Below are positions 12,960-24,870 of a stretch of 64,000 nucleotides of DNA, one piece after another; positions within the stretch are counted from its first letter, which is position 1, and every line of letters begins with the position of its first letter. The notes beneath the pieces are model-generated. The model did no database searches. It had not been told where the DNA came from and saw only the letters and a program-made list of their open reading frames with translations. This stretch comes from Ophiura sarsii. Taxonomy: Eukaryota; Echinodermata; Ophiuroidea; Amphilepidida; Ophiuridae. The stretch lies in NCBI GenBank assembly GCA_035610835.1, contig CM069449.1, positions 59,386,183-59,450,182 on the forward strand. Reading direction: 5' to 3'. Position numbers and translations under genes: made by a program.

Positions 12960-13560
12960 GTACAACGCATAATAATGAGTATCGTCATTAACTCGGGGTT
13001 TCCCGTATTTCAGTTCGAGTTAAACAATTGCTAATTTCAACAAAAGACCGAATTACCGCCATATACATGAACCGACGCGCTCTATTACGATCAAGATCTC
13101 CATAAAGCCCAGTCTAAACATATTCTAGAAAAGTCCATCGGGAGTAACACATTTCTACAGCGCATAAAGGCGGTGGGTGTGGTCAACTAACTGGGGTTTT
13201 CCATATCTGACTCTCTAAATAAAATCATGCACCTAGAAAATTCTATTGGAAGTTACATATACCCGCGGGTACATCTACAGCGTGTGATGATGGATGTCGT
13301 CATCTTGTTGGGGTTTTCCAAATCTATGATTAATATAGCCCTATCGATTAAAGGATTGTTTATTTCAAAAGACCGAATTACTGCCATATACTAACGCCAA
13401 AAACTAAGATCCATATAGAAACATATAGAAAATTCTATCGTAAGATACACCTCTTTACAGCGCATAAAGGTGTCGTCGTCTGGCGGGGTTTTCCATATTT
13501 TTGTTAAGATTAAGGTCGTACGTAATTGTTTAATTTCAATGAAAAGACCAAATTACTGCC
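12960..13560 (+). promoter_or_regulatory. Diverged tandem repeats with four kappaB-consensus decamers upstream of unit 2
   Basis: About four diverged copies of a 120-200 bp repeat (sharing CAGCGCATAAAGG, AAGACCGAATTACTGCCATA) lie 160-760 bases before the unit 2 ATG. Each contains a G-run decamer fitting GGGRNNYYCC: GGGGTTTCCC at 12995 and GGGGTTTTCC at 13193, 13310 and 13485. The consensus is that of NF-kappaB/Rel factors; use in this gene is inferred. Confidence 0.4.
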
Positions 13561-15446
13561 ATGTTACATGTACAAACGAACAATACAGTAATATAGATCT
13601 TCCATACATTTACAAAATCCCTTCAGAGTGTTTTAATTTGTCTTTGACGCAACAAGTGCGCGTAGAAATTGTCTTATTTTGAAGAAAAAACACCTTACTT
13701 CTCACATTAATATCACATCTACAATGGCAACGTCGGAACCATACGACACAGTTGATATCGACTTCGATCAAATTCACCCGGGAGCAGAAACGAATGGATT
13801 AGAGCCCGCGGAATCAGGTAAATATTGCTAATTATCAAGACGGGTCTATATTGACTCCTTTGTTGTGTTATATCTGTTTGTAGATGTGATTTAGAGTTGT
13901 ATGTGCAATGAAAACAAAACAATTTAAAAGATTCAGCTGATGGTCTCTACAAGTATAAATTTAAGGTATGACGATGAACAATATTGACAAATAAATGTTA
14001 AGAAACCCTTATACAGGGCAAGTAATACTACATAGAAAACTTTAAAAATGCTGTAGATATTCAGTTTGGTAAGTCTAGCTACTACACCTAATACGCAACG
14101 GACTGCAGAGTAGAATCGCACCCGCCCTCTTCTACATTAAATTGAATGGTTGCATGACGTCCAGTTCATTGCAAGAACCATGTTACCAAATTGACCTACA
14201 AATCATGAAATAGGTGTCTACTTTCTAAAAATATTGAACAAAGTTATTATTGCCGACAAGATGGCAGCTAATCCAAAACAAGGATAACCTCTATTAATTC
14301 CCTTCCTTACTAATCTTTCTAAAGATCCTGTGATTGACACGCTGCTGGAAGACATCCACCATCTACCGGGCGGTCAATCCGTGCGATCATGGATCCTGCT
14401 ATGCGGAAATGTTCGTGGATTTTCGCGTGAGACCAGGACGTAGCATACAACTATCATGGAGCAAGGACGGAGCACTCATACAAAGTGGTCGTCTATATTA
14501 CAAGAAGTGGTCGGGAAGGTCTACGGTTCGATTCAACCATTATAACACGAGGCTTGCTGGAATATACACGTTCAGTGTTAAAGATATGAACAACAGAAGG
14601 CCATCCGTAGATACTCAATGTTTGGTGAATTTCATTCCAGAAGTGTAAGTAAACTATGTCTGTATTATTCCCCTGTTCTAAATCTAGTAGTTATACATGC
14701 ATCCCATGTCAATTGCCCTGACCTATTCTTTAAGACAACTCCTATCCTGATACTGTTTATTGAACCACATTTACTTTTCGCGCTGATTTACGTTTATGGA
14801 CTATGCCATTACACAATCATTATGGAATAGTTCCACACGATAACTATCGAGTATATATCGAGTATTGATACCCTTTTCATCGAACAGGAAGATAGTTTTC
14901 AAATGGTGTGTATCTGTGTTCACACTCAACTAGTCTCCAAAACAAAGTATACGTTCTTTATGTGTATATTTGTATTAGCAATCAGGAGTAGCAATTAGGT
15001 GATAGAGTATTTCGACACTCGATAGAAACTCGATAGACACGCGACAGATACGCGATAGATGCTCAGTATTCATGGAAATATGCCCTATAGTGAAAATACA
15101 CATCTCGGAAGATCACTGTCAAGAGGACACACATGCAAAATAACGGGACATACCGAAAATGTGATCGTGAATGTGAGACACATTACTATTTTTCTTGCCA
15201 TATCTTACCTTTCAACTTACATGTTGAATAGACCTTTTCAAAACGAAGATTTTAAAGAACAGACTATATGACTGATCAATCAAACTTGTTGAGTTCCCAA
15301 CGTTTATAAGTTCATGGTCTTACAGCAAGAACCGAAACATCGTTGGGTATCACTTTGATGACCCGAGCTTTGCTGATCACGATTGAAATGGTCAATATCT
15401 ATGAGAAATGTACTCGCATGCTATTTGATTGAAAACTTCCATGCGG

Positions 15447-15592
15447 AGGGGCAATTGTTGAATGCAATGCACATCTAGCACGCTAGATGTGACACAAGTC
15501 CGAGACGGAATAGAGCATAACAACATGATGTCAAAATATTTGAGTCTAGACTAGCTTGTGTGTTGCTTTCAACAATTGCACCTGTTACCTGA
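15447..15592. mobile_element. Small inverted-repeat element in intron 2 of unit 2
   Basis: GGCAATTGTTGAATGCAA on the left pairs with the inverse TTGCTTTCAACAATTGC on the right, about 100 bases apart. Weak matching extends outward (GAAAACTT versus AGTTTTC). It is probably a MITE relic. Confidence 0.5.
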
Positions 15593-15769
15593 AACTTTCA
15601 GTTTTCATCTAAACTTTCGTCAGCCTGATTCCTGGTGTTGAGTGGAATATGACCTCAAAAATGCGCCTTTTGTTCAGGCAGCCAGCTGTATGTTTTGGGG
15701 AACAAGCATTCGGGAAATTAAAACCAGATTGGGTTATGTCCGTTTTCCATACCAAGAAAAAAATGATGT

Positions 15770-16000
15770 CTCCATATACGTTGAAGTTTATAGCGTTACA
15801 TCTCTTCCTTGTTTAGACAATGGGCATCACCTAATCTGGTTTTACGACCTCTACATTATCAGAGTTGTCCGTCAAAGAAGGGTCTATATACACCGGCTGC
15901 TACGTTATAATTTACTTATAATCTCGGGTTCCTCACATAGGCCATCCGATAATACACAGTGTAGCCTGGTGCAGATAGATAGACCATCTTGCACGAACCT
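15770..16000 (+). pseudogene. Degenerate Ig exon inside intron 2 of unit 2
   Basis: A 126-codon open frame (15642-16022) contains recognisable pieces of the unit 2/9/10 domain. NDVSIYVEV matches SDITIPVDF, HHLIWFYDLYII matches IHLEWFKDGNLI, and HRPSDNTQCSLV matches RRPSVDTQCLV. The middle is scrambled by small indels: GGGTCTATATACACC still resembles the AGIYT coding stretch but in another frame. No phase-1 acceptor is evident in front of it. I read it as a decayed duplicate of exon 2. Confidence 0.6.
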
Positions 16001-16234
16001 CTCTCGATTTTATAATTTATAAAAATACCTTTGTTTATTTTTGTTGTATATGTTGCAGGTGAAGTGGGTCTCCTTGCATCTGACCACGATCGTCAGGCTC
16101 TCTATACCATCGTGGGTTATGATATACTTCTTAAATCTCTACAGACAGAAAGGAAGATGGATGGAAACAATGTTACATATGATGGATAAAAACCAAGTTT
16201 GACAACAACTGTAACTGCCATTTGAAAGACATTA

Positions 16235-16620
16235 TCCAAAGCTTTACAATGACTCTAGCACACATGCTCAGTGAGAATGCAATATTATTCGCTATGTTAC
16301 AATCTCTATTAAAAGGTGGAAACAATTTACATTATTTGGGGACAATTTGAATTAACGTTGGAAGTAGAAAGTCAAAGCTTCAAATTGACTCTAGCACACA
16401 AGTTCAGTGAGAAATGTAATATTATACGCTATGTTACAATCTCTATTAAAAAGGTGGAAAAAATATACATTGTTTGAAAACAATTTGGATTAACGTATTG
16501 GAAGTAGAAAGTATAGGTGCAGGAAAACTGTATTAAGCTATCATTATAGTAACACACCCGATGTTCAAAGATGACTCTAGCATGACATGTGAACAGTATT
16601 TATGTAAACGATGTGTTAAT
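16235..16620 (+). repeat. Tandem duplication of about 137 bp in the unit 2 3' flank
   Basis: GACTCTAGCACACA and TATGTTACAATCTCTATTAA recur about 137 bases apart, with a third partial copy near 16570. A related copy lies at 23170-23370 behind unit 3, linking the flanks of the two units. Confidence 0.65.
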
Positions 16621-16685
16621 ATTAAGGCATTTGCCTCTGACAACATGTTAAGTTTTTAATTTATTGAAAAATTCTTAGTTTTGTA

Positions 16686-17545
16686 CCATGAAATTCAGAG
16701 TTTAGGGCCATGAAATTCATAGTTAGTGCCATGAAATTCATAGTTAGTGCCATGAAATTCAGTTAGTGCCATGAAATTCATAGTTAGTGCCATGAAATTC
16801 ATAGTAAGTGCCATGAAATTCATAGTTAGTGCCATGAAATTCATAGTTAGTGCCATGAAATTCAGAGTTTAGGGCCATGAAATTCATAGTTAGTGCCATG
16901 AAATTCATAGTTAGTGCCATGAAATTCACAGTTAGTGCCATGAAATTTATAGTTAGTGCCATGAAATTTATAGTTAGTGCCATGAAATTCAGTTAGTGCC
17001 ATGAAATTCAAAGTTAGTGCCATGAAATTCATAGTTAGTGCCATGAAATTCATAGTTAGTGCCATGAAATTCAAAGCTAGTGCCATGAAATTCATAGATG
17101 GTGCCATGAAATTCATAGTTAGTGCCATGAACTTCATAGTTAGTGCCATGAAATTCATAGTTAGTGCCATGAAATTCATAGTTAGTGCCATGAAATTCAT
17201 AGTTAGTGCCATGAAATTCATAGTTAGTGCCATGAAATTCATAGTTAGTGCCATGAAATTCATAGTTAGTGCCATGAAATTCATAGTTTGTGCCATGAAA
17301 TTCATAGTTAGTGCCATGAAATTCATAGTTAGTGCCATGAAATTCATAGTTAGTGCCATGAAATTCATAGTTAGTGCCATGAAATTCATAGTTTGTGCCA
17401 TGAAATTCATAGTTAGTGCCATGAAATTCATAGTTAGTGCCATGAAATTCATAGTTAGTGCCATGAAATTCATAGTTAGTGCCATGAAATTCATAGTTAG
17501 TGCCATGAAATTCATAGTTAGTGCCATGAAATTCATAGTTAATGC
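16686..17545. repeat. 21-bp satellite (about 40 copies)
   Basis: The monomer GCCATGAAATTCATAGTTAG plus T repeats with few changes between unit 2 and unit 3. Because 21 is divisible by three, several frames stay open on both strands and give heptapeptide repeats such as MKFIVSA or MNFMALT. There is no sign of selection for coding. Confidence 0.95.
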
Positions 17546-18229
17546 CCCTCCTACAGTAAATCTACCACGTCTCCGTCAGTTATACTACACTGTGCCTGAG
17601 GTAAAACAGGAAGTGTAGCATGTTACATCCGATAACTGTGTAAAAGAGAGGGCGACAAACCATGTCTCCTCAAAGCAAGACAGACGGGATTTTCAGTTAT
17701 CTCAGATGAAATAAAATGGTTTGCACATATTATAGGATATTCATAGATATACTGCAATTATTTTGATAAGCCGAGAAAAATTAATTCGTTGAAACGTGAA
17801 AAAAGATTACATTAAGGTCAAAAAGGGATGCAAAAGAGCTGAGTGATGATTTTTTCAACAAAAATGCTACGTGTCTTTATTAAAAGAAATTACTGATGAA
17901 TTAATAATTGTTTACAGATTATTTAATATTTTGCGCATATAGTTTGTCCCTCAATTAAATTTGAAAATATAATTTGAGATCACTGGTTTACAATCCAAAA
18001 TTAAAGACATACTTCGATTTCAACCGGACTTTTTATGTACGTGTTTGTATTTATTAAGACTAGATAACACAAAATGAACTAGATAAGAAAGTTTATAATA
18101 TTACTTCCGTATTACAGGACAAGAAGTGTTTGCCGAGATCAGCGGTCAATAAATGATCAAAATGTCAGCATTCTTATAACCGACATTTTTGTTGCATCTT
18201 AATCTAGGCCTATGATGAGTTAACATTCG

Positions 18230-19400
18230 GGTTAAAGGTAAAAGGTCACATAAGTACAAATGTTAAAACGGCCAAATCAACTGTGGCACCGTATGTAGGC
18301 CTACTATGATGATTTAAGAAATGAAGTCAATCATTACATTCAGGTCAAAGGTAAGAAAAATTCAAATGTCAAAAAGGCTACTACAGAGGCCACCATATAA
18401 ATTGTCAACCCTTTCACTTAAAATGATATAGCTCGGATAATATGACTGATTTCAAAATATTGTTCTGATAGCTTGCACATAGGGTTTCCTCAACTTGAGG
18501 TGAAAGACCATTTTGGGCCAGACAGGTTTAATGATCAAAAGAGGGCCAGACTTATGTTTCGACTTCAGCCGGAGTTATTGCTTTAATGTATTATACTGAT
18601 ATTCCAAAAAGGTCAATTATGTCTTCCGGGTTAATGGTCAGGAAAAGGTCACTTGGGGTAAGGGGTCATCATAAAGTCAACATTTTAAGACACAGTTCGA
18701 TTTCATTTTTGCATATGATGTACATTTCAGACTACAACAAATTAAAGTTCAAGTCAAAGGTCAAGTCAACGGTCAAATCAAAAGTCAAGTCAAAGGTCAA
18801 GTCAAAAGTCAAGTCAAAGGTCAAGTCAACGGTCAAATCAAAAGTCAAGTCAAAGGTCAAGTCAAAAGTCAAGTCAAGGTCAAGAATGGTTCTTGTTGGT
18901 AAAATCAACTCCTTAATATTATTATAGGGATATTATAATCGTTATGTCCATGAGAGGTTCCAAAGGCCAGTCATGAATTTAGGGTCAAAGGTCTGGGAGT
19001 GGTCAATACATTAAATTAAAGTTCCAAAGGCCAGTCATGAATTTAGGGTCAAAGGTCTGGGAGTGGTAAATACATTAAATTAAAGTTCAAGTCAAAGGTC
19101 AAGTCAACGGTCAAATCAAAAGTCAAGTCAAAGGTCAAGTCAAAAGTCAGGTCAAAGGTCAAGTCAAAAGTCAGGTCAAAGGTCATGTCAACGGTCAAAT
19201 CAAAAGTCAAGTCAAAGGCCAAGTCAAAAGTCAAGTCAAAAGTCAAGTCAAAGGTCAAGTCAAGGTCAAGAATGGTTATTGTAGGTAAAATCAACTCCTT
19301 AATATTATTATAGGTATATTATAATCGTTATGTCCATGAGAGGTTCCAAAGGGCCAGTCATGAATTTAGGGTCAAAGGTCTGAGAGTGGTCAATACAGGT
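18230..19400. repeat. AGGTCA/AAGTCA arrays upstream of unit 3
   Basis: Two arrays of 12-24 bp units (CAAGTCAAAGGTCAAGTCAA) at about 18750-18885 and 19082-19274 sit inside a duplicated block of about 330 bases that also repeats CCAGTCATGAATTTAGGGTC. Both end in TCAAGGTCAAGAATGG. The same array occurs once upstream of unit 4. Confidence 0.85.
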
Positions 19401-19790
19401 CTAAAAAGCTACCTCAATGGCTCGGGCATCTTGATGCGTGTTCACATTTATAACTAGGTTTGAATTGTCACATGCTTTATTCACACAAAAACCTATAACT
19501 TCCAAGTGTACGTCTTGTTTTTGTCAAAAATGTAATGAGGTGATTATACATGAGCTGAATCGGTATAGTACAAGGGTCATATCCAGAACATTTGCATGAG
19601 CTCCATATTCGGTGCTTACTCATCCGTCGCGGCGCGCTATAACAGCGGAGGGATATTTTCATCCATGCAACTATATCGGTATATTATGAAAGCACATGTA
19701 TGGTGTATATGTGATGGTCATACCGTCATTCGTTGTTGGATTGGTGAACTTTGTGTTTAGAACAAGTAAGCGATATTGTGCATTCTAGTC

Positions 19791-22075
19791 ATGAGCGAAC
19801 CGCCGGACAATATCGAAATTGACATTAGACCCGATCCTACAAATCCAACGATTGAGGTGACGGAAAGTGGTAAGTCAAGCATGGAATTGTTTCATCACGA
19901 AGTCAGAAGTACACTGTATGAACTTTCATTTGAAATTGTTTCCCAAGTAAGTTTATCAATTGTTATTATAGGATAATAGCATTAAACAACAGTCGACAAA
20001 ACAAAACGAATTGAATTTCTTGTGAGGAGCTATATAGATGAGGTGACATTTGTTGACATTTAAGACGCCCTCTGTTGGTTTGAGACAAAACACACCGGGC
20101 AAGAGTTCCTATAGTTTACATAGGCCAGATCAGGTTTTCTAACTAGATTGTGGTGTCACAGCAAATTGTTATCAAAACTGTCTTTAAACTTGCTTAGGAA
20201 TGCTATAAGCTATCTCATTTCACAAAAAAACCCTAAAACTAAATGAGTTTTACAATTCATTAGAAAGACATTTCATGTTGTCTTCATTAACTTTACTGTA
20301 TATTCTGCCTGGAGGGAAACAACAGAGGGTGTCCCATTTGTAAATACATGACATCATAGGTCACCTCATCTATAGAATATCCCGGTAGTTTTGTAAAGTT
20401 CGTGACGCCGTTATGCTAAGAACTTAACAAACAAGGGACTCTACTTCTGTTGCGTAATTAGAAATTGTAAATGCTGTGACAAATCCAATATGTCCCTACA
20501 TTGGGTCACACTGGAGGATTGATGTTACATACGAAATAAACCAAAGCCTTTCCGTCAGCTTGAAGCATTGATTAAGACAAATGTAACAATAAGAAAACAA
20601 GAACCCTCGGTTGATTAAATAGTATACCGGTTTGCAGTATATTTATAGTCGTGAAAAATATGCCCTGTATTATAACTGGAATCCCTAACGGGTAAAGCCA
20701 ACGCGGGGTTGGCTCTTCCCCTAACTGGTTTCTGATATACCTGACTCCAACACTGTGAATTTTGGAAGTTGCAATTGTTGAGATTCACCAAATAAACGAA
20801 CATAATATATACCTACACTTTTCATCGTACATAAAATAAGTCAAGCAACAATTACAGTTATTTAAAAGGTTATGAGCTTTTCAACAAAAGGGCAACATTT
20901 TTTTGCGTGCATGGTATATACAATTTTGCTTGAATCCTTTAAAACCCAAATCATCATGTTTTATTAACATCTTCTGTTAACATCTTGTTCAGACCCAGTC
21001 ATCACAAACCACTACAACACGGAGGAGATCCTCGAAGGGGGAACGTCTACTTTTTCCATGACATATACGGCTAAACACCGGGTGATGATACAGTGGTCAT
21101 GGTCCAAATTGCCTTCTACACCTCATCATACCCTACAACACAAAAAGGAGGGTCCAAAAAGAGGGATAACTTCAATCACGTTCAAGAATGCGCAAGAGAA
21201 AGACGAGGGAACATACTACTTGTCTATCCAAGATAAGATAAAAACGAACAGGACAGCACTGGCAACGTTTACAATCGAAATTGCTGCAAGTCAACCAATG
21301 CCCTATCATCCACAGTCAGAATGTTGGCAAGTATTATTATAGAGCAAGCCATCGCCAGCAATTATAACGTCCCTACTGCATTCGTGCCCCTTCCATGACA
21401 TCCATGTTACTTTAATGACATCTACATGTACACGTTAATTCACTATAGGGACACCACCATGTCTGCAGAGACACCACAATATTACTGCAATTCAACTGTA
21501 TACCACCACATTGTCACTTCAGGGACACGACATCTTTACTATAGAGACACCAATATGTTACTGCAGATAGACAAACAGTTTTACTGTGAGGACACCACTA
21601 TGTTACTGGAGAGAAACGACAGTTGTACTGTAGGGACATCACTATGTTACTGAAGGGACACGGTAATGAAGTAGTGGTGTCCCTACAGTAACATTATCGT
21701 GTCTCTGCAGTAACTTTGTCGTGTCCCTACGGTAAATTGGTCGTGTCCCTACGATGAAATTTCCGTGTCTCTGCAGTAAAACTGTGGTGTCCCTATAGTA
21801 ACATAGTCGTGTCCCTACAGATAAATTGCCATGTCTCTGTACTAAAACTGCGGAGTCCCGTGTATCATAAGTACTACATAACAGTACGCACTATTAATGC
21901 ATGTACTGATTTCTATGCAGATGTCCCACGGTTATTGAATTAAATTAGAAATGCCAAATATAGTAAGCGCTCGACATATTGGTCTTTTACATCCTACATG
22001 CAATAATATGTTGATTTTAATGTTATTCTGTGAAACATCTTGTTCTTGTTTTTCCTCAACAGCACCGTGATGTAA
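19791..22075 (+). CDS. Unit 3: single Ig-like domain protein, 3 exons
   Basis: Exon 1 is 19791-19869 (MSEPPDNIEIDIRPDPTNPT ... VTESG, donor GTAAGT). Exon 2 starts at 20993 after TTGTTCAG and encodes DPVITNHYNTEEIL, then MTYTAKHRVMIQWSWSK, then ITSITFKNAQEKDEGTYYLS, a clear I-set signature with the D-E-G-T-Y-Y F-strand motif. A likely donor at 21327 is GCAAGT, a GC donor aligned with the GT donor of unit 4. Joining to exon 3 at 22063 (TCAACAG acceptor) gives TGC ACC GTG ATG TAA, a 141-residue protein. Unspliced read-through stops at 21342 (142 residues). Intron 2 carries the GTGTCCCTACAG satellite. It is nearly collinear with unit 4. No signal peptide, and the Ig cysteines are absent. Confidence 0.8.
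20035..20372. mobile_element. TA-flanked MITE in intron 1 of unit 3
   Basis: The ends TAGATGAGGTGAC and GTCACCTCATCTA are inverted and flanked by TA. The next bases also match (CCCTCTGTTG and its inverse). Intron 1 of unit 4 has an uninterrupted sequence at the same place (GCTATATACAATAAC near 25640). Confidence 0.8.
21370..21860. repeat. GTGTCCCTACAGTAA satellite, intron 2 of unit 3
   Basis: Degenerate copies of GTGTCCCTACAGTAAC and GTGTCTCTGCAGTAA lie in direct orientation, with some inverted copies at the start (GGGACACCACC). The same family occurs at 26590, 37622 and 42367. Confidence 0.8.
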
Positions 22076-22454
22076 ATATTCAGTAACCAGTAACCAACCG
22101 ACTTTTCAAGACATCCTCAAACTACAACCAATGGAGTATTCTCATCTCAATTTCACTGCACACAATAACATTTTACTCTTAAAGTTGTTATGGTCAATGT
22201 AGTCCACATGAATGTTACGATGCGTCGATTAAGTGTCGTCCAAGTCTAATGATGGTTACACCCGAGAGATCGTGTGTCAAATCCAACATGGATGATCAAA
22301 CATGCGTTTTCGTGTCTTTCAATAGACGAAGTCGGCAACGAAACACTTTCGTGTCCTATTTTTGAGATTATTCTCAACAATTGATCGTCTGGGATCATTC
22401 ATTGTATCGCATCATAGTCAGGACCAGAGACCAACATATCGCGAGACTTGCACC

Positions 22455-23171
22455 TTAAGGGGGCTGTGGACTCTCAGGTACAGCCTCCGTAAAACTGTCG
22501 TAACTTCTTCAATATTCATTTAATCTTTATAAATGTATACAGTTTTTTGCAGAAAAGGGTTCAATGAATCCAACCATGATAATGAAATTGACCATTTTGG
22601 AAAAAATTATAAAAAACATGTTTTTTGACCCATTTTAGGTTTGGAAAAGATAACTCAAAATATATTTTGTTAAATGTTGTCATACTAGTTTTATGATAAT
22701 CCTGATAACATTCCCCAGGAGCGTTTTTTTTTTTTAATATCTCATTTTTTATTTTTTTGAGTTACAGACCAAAAAGTGCCAACAAATGTGATTTTTCCCC
22801 AAAAATGGTGATTTTCATGATTTTGGCGGTAAAAAGTCACATTTTTTGGCACTTTTTGGTCTGTAACTCAAAAAATAAAAAAATAGATATTAAAAAAAAA
22901 AAACGCTCCTGAGGAATGTTCCGGATTATCATAAAACTAGTATGACAAAATTTAACAACATATATTTTGAGTTATCTTTTCCAAACCTAAAATGGGTCAA
23001 AAAAGGTGTTTTTTATAATTTTTTTCCAAAATGGTCAATTTCATTATCATGGTTGGATTCATTGAACCCTTTTCTGCAAAAAACTGTATACGTTTATAAA
23101 GATTAAATGAATATTGAAGAAGTTACGGCAGTTTTACGGAGGCTGTACCTGAGAGTCCACACCCCCCTTAA
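22455..23171. mobile_element. Near-perfect 717-bp palindrome (fold-back MITE), TTAA ends
   Basis: The left arm TTAAGGGGGCTGTGGACTCT is inverted at the right end as AGTCCACACCCCCCTTAA, and the two arms match almost completely over about 350 bases around a short centre near 22812. TTAA stands at both ends, which fits TTAA-targeting (piggyBac-like) insertion. It lies downstream of unit 3 exon 3. There is no transposase. Confidence 0.8.
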
Positions 23172-23384
23172 CATCTCTATAAACAAGTGAAAACAATATA
23201 TATTATTTGGGGAAAATTAGAATTAACGTTTAGTGAATACAATTGGAAGTAGAGAGGGTAGGTGGGGCAAAAATGAATTAAGCTATCATTATACTAAGAC
23301 ACCCGATGTTCGACAATGACTCTATCATTTACACTGCAGAGTGACTGCATGCAGTATAAAAGGAAGTGTAGTATAATACAGGGT

Positions 23385-23880
23385 GTCCCAGAATGATTTA
23401 TAACGAAAAGGTAAATTTATTTAGCCATGAAAACCATTGTTATCGTCTAAATTGCGTATGATTTTAACATCTACATGCATTTAGCTTTCTGAGGAATTTT
23501 GAATTAAAAAATCGGATGTTTCGGACAGAATTATGGACTAATTCCAAATTTGCCCAAAATGACCCTTTTCGGCACAAAGCTCATTTTAAATTATATATTA
23601 GTAATTTTAATTGTCCTCTTTTGATTTTCACTACAAAATTATTAGAAATCAACTGTTAGTGATGTTTTATGAAGCAATATTTGAACGAGGCGAAGGAATC
23701 GTTCTATACTTGAGTGATTTATATCGTACTTCCTTGAGCAGCCTATTTGAAGTTTGGTGTGAGCTTTATCAATTGAATACGCTGAAAGTGAAAAACAGGT
23801 TTTCACCGATTGTCTATGTCATACCATATCCGAACGGATAAACATAAGGTAACAACAGGGGATGCAAAAAGTGCTATTTT
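23385..23880. other. Single transposon-like end, otherwise empty
   Basis: CAGGGTGTCCCAGAATGA looks like a mariner-type terminal repeat, but I do not find its inverse. The 76-codon open frame at 23611-23841 has no recognisable domain. Confidence 0.35.
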
Positions 23881-24739
23881 TTTACTCCTTCCACAAAAAT
23901 GCTTTGTGTCGTTGATGAAATGAGAGATGAGCTACAATTGTTCAAATATTATTTAATAATTTGCATATAGGCCTATAGTTTGTCCCCCAAGTAAAATATT
24001 TAAAGGGAGTTTGAGATCACTGGTTACCATTGCCAGAATTTAAGACATTTTGATTTCAACCGGACTTTTATGTAAGTTTTTTGTACTTTCTTAAAACTAG
24101 GTAACACAAGATAAAACTAGATAAAAAGGTTGTAATATTACTTTAAAAGAAGGGTCTGTCGAGATCATCGGTTAATAAAGGATCAACATTTGAGCATGCT
24201 CTAATTTTCAACTAAACTTGTTGTTGAATCTCAATATACTAGGACGAGTTAAAATTCGGGTCAAAGGTAAAATGTCACTAAAGTACAATTGCCAAACGGT
24301 CCTCCAGCGGCCAAAGGGTACGTGGCACTTCAGGTACTATGATGAGCTACGAAATGAAGTCAATTATAACATTCAGGTCAAAGGTAAGAACACGTCAAGA
24401 ATGTCAAGAAAGTCTCTAGAGGCTAAAATATAAATAGCAGTCATTTTATTTAGACAATATGGCTGGTTTCAAACTATTTCCCTTATATCTTGGGCAGGGC
24501 TTTCGCCACTTGAAAGTGAAAGGCTGTTTTGGGTCAACAGGTTTAATGACCAATACAGGATCACACTTATGCTTCGATTTCACACCAAGTTGTTACTTAA
24601 GTGTATTTTAACGAGATTCCAGAAAGATCAATTATGTTTTCTGGGTCAAAGGTCAGGAAAAGGACACGTGGGGAAGGGGTCATCATAAGGCTTGATTTCA
24701 ACTGGACCCTTGCATCTGATGTACATTTGAAACTACAAA

Positions 24740-24870
24740 TGTCAAGTCAAAGGCTAACTCAAAAACCAAGTCAAAGGTCAAGTCAAATGTAAAATCAAAA
24801 GTCAAGTCAAAAGACAAGTTAAAGGTCAAATCAAAAGTCAAGTCAAAGGTCATGTCAAGGTCAAGAAAGG
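24740..24870. repeat. AGGTCA/AAGTCA array upstream of unit 4
   Basis: This is the counterpart of the arrays upstream of unit 3, with CAAGTCAAAGGTCAAG units ending TCAAGGTCAAGAAAGG. It lies about 610-740 bases before the unit 4 ATG within the unit 3/4 duplicated block. Confidence 0.8.

Larger units (their letters stand above)
13724..16062 (+). pseudogene. Unit 2: Ig-like domain gene with an apparent frameshift
   Basis: Exon 1 is 13724-13817 (MATSEPYDTVDIDFDQIHPG ... EPAESG, donor GTAAAT). Exon 2 starts at 14325 after CTAAAG and reads DPVID, the usual start of this family. The Ig domain (CYAEMFVDFRVRPGRSIQLS, W-S-K-D-G, AGIYTFSVKDMN, TQCLVNF) is in the +1 frame relative to that start, and no in-phase alternative acceptor is visible. 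Donor GTAAGT at 14645 and acceptor TTGCAG (exon 3 at 16059) would place a TGA stop at 16060-16062, one codon past the junction as in its relatives. The closest relatives are units 9 and 10. It may be a pseudogene, or the indel may be an assembly error; the rest of the domain looks conserved. Confidence 0.65.

Noticed and set aside
16759..17618. Long open frames with heptapeptide repeats (MKFIVSA, MNFMALT) on both strands
   Set aside because: They follow from a 21-bp satellite whose length is divisible by three. Several frames are open at once, with no flanking gene structure.
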